Positions 33,579-40,155 of a DNA stretch of 40,155 nucleotides are shown here, piece after piece. Under the pieces are notes generated by a model. The model ran no database searches. It saw only the letters and a list, made by a program, of their open reading frames with translations, and was not told the origin of the DNA. The position numbers were made by a program, and so were the translations under genes. The stretch comes from Megasphaera sp. UBA5897 (GTDB lineage: Bacteria > Bacillota > Negativicutes > Veillonellales > Megasphaeraceae): NCBI GenBank assembly GCA_002431345.1, contig DJEN01000054.1, forward strand, positions 1 to 40,155, read 5' to 3'. Within the stretch, counting starts at the first letter, position 1. The number at the start of each line of letters is the position of its first letter.

Positions 33579-34529
33579 CTATACACCGTCCTTCCCATGG
33601 CTGCGGTGATGTCGCTGCGCTAACCGCCGCATAACATCATACGATAAAATACCATCGGGTCTGAACGCCATCAAGGCAACCAGCATAATACCGTACATAA
33701 TATCACGGTATTCAGCCAAATCTCGCAACACTTCCGGCAAGATGGTCAAAATAACAGCCCCCAACGGAGAACCCCACATGACATTGCTGCCGCCAAATAC
33801 GCAATACAGCAAAGCATCTACGACTTTATGCCACGAAAAATCAGTCGGGCTGATAAAGTTAGCCGTATGTGCAAATAAGGCACCGGCAAGACCGGCAAAA
33901 AATGCACTAAATAAAAAGGCGGCCATTTTATAATACACAACGTGAATGCCAGACAATTCAGCAGCATGTTCATCTGCTTTAATAGCGGCAAAGGCGCGGC
34001 CGATACGAGATTGTTCCAACCGATGCCAAAATACTAAAATAACGAGTACAATAATCAGTAATACAATACACATACCCAACTGACCAGCTGTCTGTGTATC
34101 CATTTCCAATGCATCAAGCAATCCTAAATCACTGGCAATATCACCAAGAGAACCGGTCATAGACGGAATACCGGATAAGCCCAATGCACCGTTGGTGATT
34201 TTTAAATTCAATGCCAAGACACGGACAACTTCGCCAAATCCCAATGTGGCAATCGCTAAGTACATACCACGAAGCCGTGTCGTCGGAATGCCGATAATCA
34301 AACCAACAACGGCAGCGACAAGACCGCCAATAACAATACTAATCGGCATGGGTACACCAGCCTGCATGGTCAAAATCGCAGAGGTATACGCACCAAAACT
34401 CATGAAACCAGCATTACCTAAGGATAATTGTCCTGTACTTAATGTCATATAAACGGATAATGCCAAAATACAGTTAATGCAGACAAAGACAAACACCTGC
34501 AGGACATATCCATTTAACAATTCGTCCAT
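33579..34529 (-). CDS. livM: LivM branched-chain amino acid permease
   Basis: This 316-residue permease subunit has about nine hydrophobic segments. Family motifs are LSLGNAGFMSFGAYTSAIL near residue 33, GIPTTRLRGMYLAIATLGFG near 81 and SRIGRAFAAIKADEHAAEL near 177 (EAA-like ATPase contact). AHTANFISPTDFSW and GVLGxxGS-type LivM features are present. It pairs with LivH to form the channel. It overlaps livH by one base as TAATG, so translation is coupled. Confidence 0.95.
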   Translation of the reverse strand: MDELLNGYVLQVFVFVCINCILALSVYMTLSTGQLSLGNAGFMSFGAYTSAILTMQAGVPMPISIVIGGLVAAVVGLIIGIPTTRLRGMYLAIATLGFGEVVRVLALNLKITNGALGLSGIPSMTGSLGDIASDLGLLDALEMDTQTAGQLGMCIVLLIIVLVILVFWHRLEQSRIGRAFAAIKADEHAAELSGIHVVYYKMAAFLFSAFFAGLAGALFAHTANFISPTDFSWHKVVDALLYCVFGGSNVMWGSPLGAVILTILPEVLRDLAEYRDIMYGIMLVALMAFRPDGILSYDVMRRLAQRHHRSHGKDGV

Positions 34530-35410
34530 TACGGTCTGCCTCCTTTTCCTTTTTTGGAAAACAGCCCTTCAGGGCGTAAAAACAGGATAAGGATAATAAT
34601 ACCAAACGCAACAGCATCTCGATATGATGACGCCCCATAGGCAACACTGAATACTTCAGCAATACCTAAGATAAATCCGCCGGCCATAGCACCGCGAATG
34701 TTACCTAAGCCGCCCATGATAAGAACTGCCAAGCCTTTGAACCCCATAGTCATACCCATAGTCGGTTCAATCGCATTAAACGAAAGTCCTACAAGTACTC
34801 CAGCTGCTGCCCCCAATGCCGATGCAATCATCACAGTAAACGAAATGATACGGCTTGTATTAATACCGAGAAGCCCTGCTGTTTCAATATTTTCAGATGT
34901 AGCCTGAATTGCTTTGCCAATCTTTGTCTTTTCCAAAAGAAGGGTTAAGAGAATCATTAAAATAACTGCTGTACCAAATCCGATAATTTGAATCGTAGAT
35001 ACTTTAAATAATCCCGCATCTAAAATAGCGCCTTCAAACTGTGCAGGAAAAGACTGTGTTTGCGGCCCCCAAATTTGCAGAGCCAAACTTTCCAAAAAAA
35101 TAGATACGCCAATCGTACTGATTAGCGGTGCCAAATGCGTAACTTTGCGTCGGCGCAGCGGGCGCAGTGCTAAATATTCCAGGAAAAATCCTAAAATAGC
35201 ACCGCCAACCATTGCACCAATAAGAGCTACAATAATATTGCAGCCTGCATGTGTTACCAGCATTAAGCCAATAAACGCGCCAAACATGAAAACTTCACCA
35301 TGAGCCATGTTGATAATATTCAGCACGCCAAATACCAATGTATATCCAATGGCAATGACCGCATAGGCACTTCCCAAGTTTAAACCATTTATAAGCTGCT
35401 GAAAAAACAC
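34529..35410 (-). CDS. livH: LivH branched-chain amino acid permease
   Basis: This 293-residue permease has about eight hydrophobic segments. Motifs are GLNLGSAYAVIAIGYTLVFG at the start, INMAHGEVFMFGAF near 34, TKIGKAIQATSENIETAGLLG near 192 (ATPase contact loop) and MTMGFKGLAVLIMGGLGNIR near 232, all typical of LivH. It lies between livJ and livM with 39 bases to livJ. It translocates branched-chain amino acids together with LivM, driven by LivF and LivG. Confidence 0.95.
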   Translation of the reverse strand: MFFQQLINGLNLGSAYAVIAIGYTLVFGVLNIINMAHGEVFMFGAFIGLMLVTHAGCNIIVALIGAMVGGAILGFFLEYLALRPLRRRKVTHLAPLISTIGVSIFLESLALQIWGPQTQSFPAQFEGAILDAGLFKVSTIQIIGFGTAVILMILLTLLLEKTKIGKAIQATSENIETAGLLGINTSRIISFTVMIASALGAAAGVLVGLSFNAIEPTMGMTMGFKGLAVLIMGGLGNIRGAMAGGFILGIAEVFSVAYGASSYRDAVAFGIIILILFLRPEGLFSKKGKGGRP

Positions 35411-35449
35411 GATGATGTTCCTTTCTAAAACGAATACGCCGTACTTATA

Positions 35450-36601
35450 TTACGAAAGCGGTGTCCATTTACCATTTTTAATAACCAATACATCCAAATC
35501 CATCGAAGGATCACGATGATCGTCAAAGGAGAATTTACCAGTAGCTCCTTCAAAGTCTTTAATCTTAGCCAAGGTATCACGGAATTTCTTACGATCTGTT
35601 GTCGTACCGGACTGTTCAACAGCTTCATGAAGAACATACATAGCATCATACGCCTGAGCCGCGAACTGATCCGGTTCATGACCATATTTAGCCACAAATG
35701 CCTTACGGAAATTCTGGGCTTTTTCGCTCTGGCGTTCCGGATTCCACGGTGTAGCAACCATCGTACCATCCGCAGCAGCACCAGCCTGTTTAATATATTC
35801 CGGACTGTTAAAGCCATTATTGCCAATAATCGGCTGATTCATACCCATTTCACGTGCTTTCTTGGCAATCAAGGCACCTTCCTGATACAAACCGGCAACA
35901 GCAATAACATCCGGGTTAGCTGCCTGAATCTTTGTCAACTGTGCAGAGAAATCCGTATCTTTATCAGCAAATGTTTCCGTTGCAACTACTTCAATGCCTT
36001 TTTCAGCAAATACTTGCTGATAGATTTTACTTTCGCCTACCATCTGATCATTATTATTGGAATATAAAAGTGCTACTTTCTTAAAGCCTAATTTTTTCTG
36101 TGCTTTTTCTACGGTTTGCGGAATAGCTAATTTACCAGGAATAGCATTACGGAAAATATAATCGCCAATATTCGTTACATCCGGACCTGTACCACCTGTT
36201 GTAAATGCAACGACTTTATCCTGCTGCGCAATCGGACCGGCAGCCATAACTTCACCTGTTGTCATCGGACCTTCAATAGCTAATACTTTATCTTGTTCAA
36301 TAGCCTTCTTGGTCGCATTAATAGCTTCTGTTTTATCTAATTTCGTATCATACGTTTTTAAATCAATTTTAACCTTTGTATTCGGATCTTTATTGATTTC
36401 TTCAACAGCTAAATCAACGCCTTCTTTCATAGCTTGACCATATGCAGCACCAGGACCCGTATATGCTGTAATAAAGCCTAATTTAACAGTTTTTCCACCG
36501 GCACTATTACTATCCTTACTTCCGCTGCAGCCGGCTAATGCTGCAGTCATCATAACAGCCAAACCGGCTGCTACGCAACGAACCATCCATTTTTTGTTCA
36601 T
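35450..36601 (-). CDS. livJ: LivJ-type branched-chain amino acid binding lipoprotein
   Basis: This 383-residue receptor has a lipobox LAGC (Cys24), so in this organism the LIV binding protein is membrane-anchored. The mature start LGFITAYTGPGAAYGQAMKE carries the phosphate-loop-like Ser/Thr-Gly region that binds the amino-acid carboxylate, and AIEGPMTTGEVMAAGPIAQQ is the usual second strand-loop. It is the first structural gene after the T-box leader, consistent with the highest expression. Specificity among Leu, Ile and Val is not visible. Confidence 0.95.
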   Translation of the reverse strand: MNKKWMVRCVAAGLAVMMTAALAGCSGSKDSNSAGGKTVKLGFITAYTGPGAAYGQAMKEGVDLAVEEINKDPNTKVKIDLKTYDTKLDKTEAINATKKAIEQDKVLAIEGPMTTGEVMAAGPIAQQDKVVAFTTGGTGPDVTNIGDYIFRNAIPGKLAIPQTVEKAQKKLGFKKVALLYSNNNDQMVGESKIYQQVFAEKGIEVVATETFADKDTDFSAQLTKIQAANPDVIAVAGLYQEGALIAKKAREMGMNQPIIGNNGFNSPEYIKQAGAAADGTMVATPWNPERQSEKAQNFRKAFVAKYGHEPDQFAAQAYDAMYVLHEAVEQSGTTTDRKKFRDTLAKIKDFEGATGKFSFDDHRDPSMDLDVLVIKNGKWTPLS

Positions 36602-36654
36602 TTTGTTCCACTCCTTATATGATATAAAAACTTGCAGTGACCTTTCCCCTATAT

Positions 36655-36895
36655 AAAAAATCGCTCCTGCTTCCTACTTCGGAAACAGGGGCGTCGTCAC
36701 GCGGTACCACCCTGCATTATACTCATTGCTTATACTGTCGATAACGGGACTTCCGCTCTTCCTTACTCAATTCACGAAGAGAACTCACGAGTGACATACA
36801 AACACAGGCTTTATCAGCTCACACCAACCGCTGACTCTCTGAAAAAGGAATCTGTATCTTTTTTTATCTCGTTCTTAGTCTTTATATATGGGGAT
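36655..36895 (-). promoter_or_regulatory. T-box riboswitch of the liv operon (Val GUC suggested)
   Basis: The minus strand has the T-box AGGGTGGTACCGCG (complement of 36700-36713) with bulge UGGU, fitting a tRNA with A73, then terminator arms about 36661-36674/36680-36693 and T6. Stem I shows AGAGAG and the distal loop TCAGC-GGTTGGTGTGA-GCTGA. A usual loop-E pair is not evident. Between helices ATACAGA/TTTGTAT and ACGAG/CTCGT the 3' strand is GUCA (36792-36795), suggesting Val GUC followed by a purine; CUC (Leu) in the same stretch is the alternative. Confidence 0.85.
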
Positions 36896-36923
36896 AATTT
36901 ATCAACTTTCGCTGCATGTCCTT

Positions 36924-36951
36924 ATTATAGAGATTTTTAGTTCAATGTCAA
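36924..36951 (-). promoter_or_regulatory. Promoter of the liv operon
   Basis: TTGACA (36946-36951 on the minus strand), 16 bases, TATAAT (36924-36929); both hexamers are perfect. Confidence 0.88.
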
Positions 36952-37063
36952 TACTTGTTATTCCAAAAAGTTGGTCATAGTTATTTTTACTATATCGCAT
37001 TGGAATAATTTAAACGTTTAATGTTTTCCCTAAAAAAATCAAAGTTTTATCTTGTTTATATAC

Positions 37064-37105
37064 TAAAAATCCTGCCTTTGGGCTGTTTCCATAAGGCAGG
37101 ATTGA
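37064..37105 (-). terminator. Terminator after the decarboxylase
   Basis: ATCCTGCCTT (about 37069-37078) pairs with AAGGCAGGAT (37093-37102); a T5 run follows on the minus strand. Confidence 0.85.
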
Positions 37106-37124
37106 TTTTATTTTTAGAACATCA

Positions 37125-39284
37125 TTATTCTTTTAATACATAGCCATACGCACGAATACGTCCATCCTCTTCTTTTTCCAAATATACTCCCTGGATTTCC
37201 GATGCAAAGCCGGGCAGTTCATTCAAGCTTTCTTCCAACGCTTTAAAATACTGCACTGCCGTATGAGACCACCGTTCTCCCGGCACGACGCACAAGACAC
37301 CGGGCGGATACGGCAGTGCTCCTTCCAAGGCAATTCGTCCTTCAATTTCATCCAGAGGCACCAGCTCCCGCTGCCCGCGAATAAACGCATACTGCGCATC
37401 TTGCGGTTTCATAACATATTCGGGAAAATATTCACGGCGAAAGAGCTTTTTCTGCAAGTCTTTGACATTGCGGTCTTTGTAAAAATCATGCATTTCCTGG
37501 CAAAGCTGCCGGATTGTATAACCAGCATACCGTGCCGGATGAGAGTTATATACTCCCAGCAAAACTTCCTGCATAGGGACGTCATTATCGACAAAGCGTT
37601 CAAACCGCACGAGCTGGGATGTCAAAAAGCGCAGCTTATTGCGGTTTTCTGCCGGTGTCAGCAAAAACAAGATGGAGTTGAGATCGCACTTTTCCGGAAT
37701 AACGCCATTGCCGCGCAAATACGTTGCCAAAATATTGGCATGAATACCGAAGTCTTCATACTCTCCCGTTTCTGCCTGAATGCCCGGCGTCGTGAGCAGC
37801 AGCTTGCAGGGATCTACACGGTATTGTTCCGGTCCATATCCTTCAAAAGCATGCCATTTGGCTCCCGGCTCAAACGTGAAGTACGCAATATCGTCAGCCA
37901 TAGCATCGGTATCGCCGTCCTGCCATGGTTTTCCATGCACTGTCGGTGCCACAAACGGCTTGATATACTTACACCGCTTGAGGATGCTCTTGCGGGCATC
38001 AATACCCAATTTCACGCAGTCACGCCACATTCGCCGTCCGGCATCGCCGGCATGGATTTTGGCATTGACGGCAATCGTAGCAAACATAGGATAAAACGGG
38101 CTTGTCGAAGCATTGGCCATAAACGCGTTGTTAAACGTCTTATGGTTGCAGTAGCGGGCCTGTCCATGAATATGGTTATCCTTCTTATGAATCTGTGATG
38201 CCTGCGAAAATCCAGCCTGCTGTTTGTGAACAGACTGCGTCACCATAATCCCAGGGTCATCTGCATGCAAATCCAGCAGCAGCGGCGAGCAATCTTTCAA
38301 CATAGGAATAAACTGTTCATATCCGGCCCATGCCGAATCAAACAAAATATAATCGCAAAGATGGCCGATTTTATCGACAACATACCGTGCATTATACAAT
38401 GTGCCGTCATACGTATCCAACTGAATGACAGCTAACCGAAACGGCCGCTTCGCCTTGGCTTTTTCCGGATCTCGTTCAGCTGCCAATTTCCGCAAATACG
38501 CTTCATCAAAGCAATGGGCATCAATGCCGCCAATAAATCCATAAGGGTTGCGGGCCGTTTCCAAGTAAACCGGCGTAGCACCGGCCTGAATCAACGCACC
38601 CAAGGCCACAGACTTGTGATTATTGCGGTCATACAGTACCAAATCGCCAGGCGTAAGCAACGCATTGGTAACGACTTTATTGGAAGATGAAGACCCATTT
38701 AGTACAAAATACGTCTTATCCGCATGAAAGACTTCAGCTGCAAAATCCTGCGCATCCAATGCCGGTCCTTCATGAATCAGTAAATCACCAAGCGTAACGT
38801 CGGCATTGCAAATATCCGATTGAAAAATATGAGGTCCATAGAAATCATAAAGATAACGTCCAGCCGGATGTTTCTTGAAAAACAGCCCGTCTTGATGTCC
38901 CGGACAATCAAAGGGGTTATTTTTTTCACTTACATATTCTACCAAATCCGCAAAAAACGGGGGCAGGACAAATTGTTCGTAATTGCTGGCCAACCGTTCT
39001 GCCGTTGCAATGCATCGGCTTTTATTAACCATTTCTTCTGTAATTACAGCGTCTACTTTGCCAACATACTGCGGCGGAAGCTTCTCCCCGCCAGGCATAA
39101 TAACCATAATCGGAATGCCAAAACCAGTCGCATCAATTTTATCAATATACGAAAAATCTTGATCTGACAATACGGCAACGGCAACATCTGTAAAATCCGT
39201 TTGCTCTACCGGTACAATTTCTCTATCGCTGTCTACAAAATAATACTGTACATCAAAACTGTACGCTATCTTTAAATGTTTCAT
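37125..39284 (-). CDS. Ornithine/lysine/arginine decarboxylase, probably ornithine type
   Basis: This 719-residue protein has the architecture of inducible PLP basic amino-acid decarboxylases: an N-terminal wing (about 1-110), a fold-type I PLP domain and a C-terminal domain from about 570. The PLP lysine lies in QSVHKQQAGFSQ, preceded by YILFDSAWAGYEQF and LLLDLHADDPG; GPHIFQSDICNADVTLGDLL and VLNGSSSSNKVV are family landmarks. Length and the N-terminal wing fit SpeF/SpeC ornithine decarboxylases, which make putrescine and consume protons; lysine or arginine cannot be excluded. AAGGAG lies eight bases before the ATG. No antiporter gene is adjacent. Confidence 0.88.
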   Translation of the reverse strand: MKHLKIAYSFDVQYYFVDSDREIVPVEQTDFTDVAVAVLSDQDFSYIDKIDATGFGIPIMVIMPGGEKLPPQYVGKVDAVITEEMVNKSRCIATAERLASNYEQFVLPPFFADLVEYVSEKNNPFDCPGHQDGLFFKKHPAGRYLYDFYGPHIFQSDICNADVTLGDLLIHEGPALDAQDFAAEVFHADKTYFVLNGSSSSNKVVTNALLTPGDLVLYDRNNHKSVALGALIQAGATPVYLETARNPYGFIGGIDAHCFDEAYLRKLAAERDPEKAKAKRPFRLAVIQLDTYDGTLYNARYVVDKIGHLCDYILFDSAWAGYEQFIPMLKDCSPLLLDLHADDPGIMVTQSVHKQQAGFSQASQIHKKDNHIHGQARYCNHKTFNNAFMANASTSPFYPMFATIAVNAKIHAGDAGRRMWRDCVKLGIDARKSILKRCKYIKPFVAPTVHGKPWQDGDTDAMADDIAYFTFEPGAKWHAFEGYGPEQYRVDPCKLLLTTPGIQAETGEYEDFGIHANILATYLRGNGVIPEKCDLNSILFLLTPAENRNKLRFLTSQLVRFERFVDNDVPMQEVLLGVYNSHPARYAGYTIRQLCQEMHDFYKDRNVKDLQKKLFRREYFPEYVMKPQDAQYAFIRGQRELVPLDEIEGRIALEGALPYPPGVLCVVPGERWSHTAVQYFKALEESLNELPGFASEIQGVYLEKEEDGRIRAYGYVLKE

Positions 39285-39335
39285 GTCTACGTCTCCTTAT
39301 CCTCTTCCTTTTCATTGTAAATTTTTTATAGCCTT

Positions 39336-39364
39336 ATTGTAAGCAACTTTAAACGTTTTATCAA
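39336..39364 (-). promoter_or_regulatory. Promoter of the decarboxylase gene
   Basis: TTGATA (39359-39364 on the minus strand), 17 bases, TACAAT (39336-39341); each hexamer has five of six matches. The stretch from 39365 to 39488 holds nothing I can support. Confidence 0.78.
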
Positions 39365-39488
39365 GTAAAACATCCCTAAACACAGCCTAAATTCTGATAA
39401 ATTAGGGAAAACAGCCCTACCAAAAATAAAAGCATTGAAAATTCGTCGTTCGTATGGTTCTGTGTTAACTCGTAAATCAAATACGGCG

Positions 39489-39536
39489 CAAAAAAAACAA
39501 CAGGAAAGCGACCTTGCAGTCAGTCGCTTCCCTGTC
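39489..39536 (-). terminator. Terminator after the Rpn-like pseudogene
   Basis: ACAGGAAAGCGAC (39500-39512) pairs with GTCGCTTCCCTGT (39523-39535) with one mismatch; eight T follow on the minus strand. Confidence 0.82.
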
Positions 39537-39599
39537 ATTACATGATATATGGTTACTGGCATTCTGTCAGCCAATCAAATGCATCCTATTTAATTGTGA

Positions 39600-40155
39600 T
39601 TATAATTGTTCATTGGCAATCCGTTGAATTTCTGCTACCGAGCAAGACGTAATCTTAGCGATAACGGAAATGTCTATTCCTTCCCGCATCATACCAAGTA
39701 TATTTGCTTTTTTTTCCTGTTGCACGCCCAGCTCACGTCCTTGTGCTAACCCTTATTCTCGTCCTTGCGCCAATCCTTGTTCTCGCCCTTGGGCTAATCC
39801 CAATTCTTTGCCTTCGGCTATTCCCAACTTGTGTCCGCGTTCTTCGCCGCGTTTTTCTCCTATTGCGATACCTTCTTGTTTGGCTTCATCCAAGCCGGAA
39901 TAGTAATCACGGATAGCTTTTTCCCGCAGCATGTATTGGTAACGCATGGCTTCGTCGCTTGTAAAGGCATGTTCTGCTTTTTCTACATCTTTCATGACTG
40001 TGTTGTTCATGGCTAGCACCTCCATTTCTTTCTCATCACAGTTGGAAAAATAGGCGATCAGTTTTCTAATACTCTCATATGATTCTCTAAATGTACTGTC
40101 TACATCTCCTATATACTTTTTCTTTCTGTACGACCAAAAAGAAAGAAGTCGCCGC
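39600..40155 (-). pseudogene. Rpn-family (PD-(D/E)XK nuclease/transposase-like) gene, internal stop, 5' end outside window
   Basis: A minus-strand frame enters from the right edge and continues through SYESIRKLIAYFSNCDEKEM, AMRYQYMLREKAIRDYYS and a Gly/Glu/Gln-rich repeat region (GLAQGREQGLAQGRE). It meets TAA at 39753-39755, exactly where the repeat predicts CAA (Gln). After the stop the same frame resumes as GLAQGRELGVQQEKKANIL and ends with ILGMMREGIDISVIAKIT and SVAEIQRIANEQL, the small helical tail typical of Rpn/transposase-31-like proteins, stopping at 39600-39602. One C-to-T change therefore truncates the protein by 51 codons. The truncated product may still keep the nuclease domain, which is outside the window. 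Confidence 0.75.
39729..39825 (-). repeat. Degenerate tandem repeat coding for GLAQGREQ-type units
   Basis: Units of about 24 bases encoding G-L-A-Q-G-R-E-Q/L recur three to four times in the Rpn-like gene. The nonsense codon at 39753-39755 falls in one of them. Confidence 0.7.

Noticed and set aside
37263..38198. 311-codon frame antisense to the decarboxylase
   Set aside because: Shadow frame; the decarboxylase has conserved PLP motifs throughout this interval.
39326..39574. 82-codon frame on the minus strand
   Set aside because: It spans the decarboxylase promoter and the terminator of the Rpn-like gene and shows no domain or ribosome site.
39729..39825. Short tandem repeats that could suggest a CRISPR array
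   Set aside because: The units are contiguous, about 24 bases, in frame and encode a Gln/Gly/Glu-rich protein repeat; there are no spacers.

Overview
The window looks like chromosomal DNA of a Megasphaera-type member of the Negativicutes (Veillonellales). The strongest taxonomic clue is the 137-residue protein at 14052-14465: its length and sequence match, from memory, the classical Megasphaera elsdenii flavodoxin closely but not identically. The lactate-type flavin dehydrogenases, a LarA-like protein, T-box and SAM-I leaders, and low-GC-style promoters and terminators fit a lactate- and amino-acid-using anaerobe. Apart from a decayed Rpn-type gene at the right edge I see no phage, insertion sequence, integrase or CRISPR array.

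Layout. (1) 1-480: 3'-truncated methyltransferase (minus). (2) 610-4705 (minus): a T-box-controlled operon of an M20 amidohydrolase and metN-metI-metQ; the T-box reads best as cysteine-specific. (3) 4920-8204: MFS exporter, small exported protein, lactate-type FAD dehydrogenase. (4) 8238-9349: SAM-I riboswitch and orphan metQ. (5) 9390-11561: LarA-like protein; manganese-type (yybP-ykoY) riboswitch and TerC-family membrane protein. (6) 11612-14465: RseC-like protein, thioredoxin plus TSCPD protein, PaaI-type thioesterase, DUF3793 protein plus flavodoxin. (7) 14616-18788: orphan EIIA-Glc, tRNA-Ala(GGC), SnoaL/LuxR regulator, dapL, ychF. (8) 18881-22892 (minus): small XRE regulator, second FAD dehydrogenase, ABC-F ATPase. 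(9) 23067-24464: isoleucine-type T-box and a BASS-family transporter. (10) 24669-28229: M20 amidohydrolase, aminotransferase, exported CYTH-like protein. (11) 28290-32032: two more SAM-I riboswitch/metQ units (one per strand), a C_GCAxxG_C_C protein and metF. (12) 32103-36951 (minus): livJHMGF behind a T-box. (13) 37125-39364 (minus): ornithine/lysine/arginine-type decarboxylase. (14) 39600-40155 (minus): Rpn-like gene with an internal stop codon.

The unifying theme is amino-acid, especially sulfur amino-acid, acquisition under RNA control. Four MetQ-type lipoproteins share the window with only one MetN-MetI pair. Three orphan metQ genes each have a SAM-I riboswitch, whereas the metNIQ operon has a T-box whose specifier (UGC) and antiterminator bulge (UGGA, complementary to U73) both point to tRNA-Cys. 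Seven RNA leaders are visible: three SAM-I, three T-box and one yybP-ykoY. A second theme is lactate and flavin redox chemistry: two paralogous FAD dehydrogenases, a LarA-like protein and flavodoxin. All functions were assigned by reading motifs; no database search was run.
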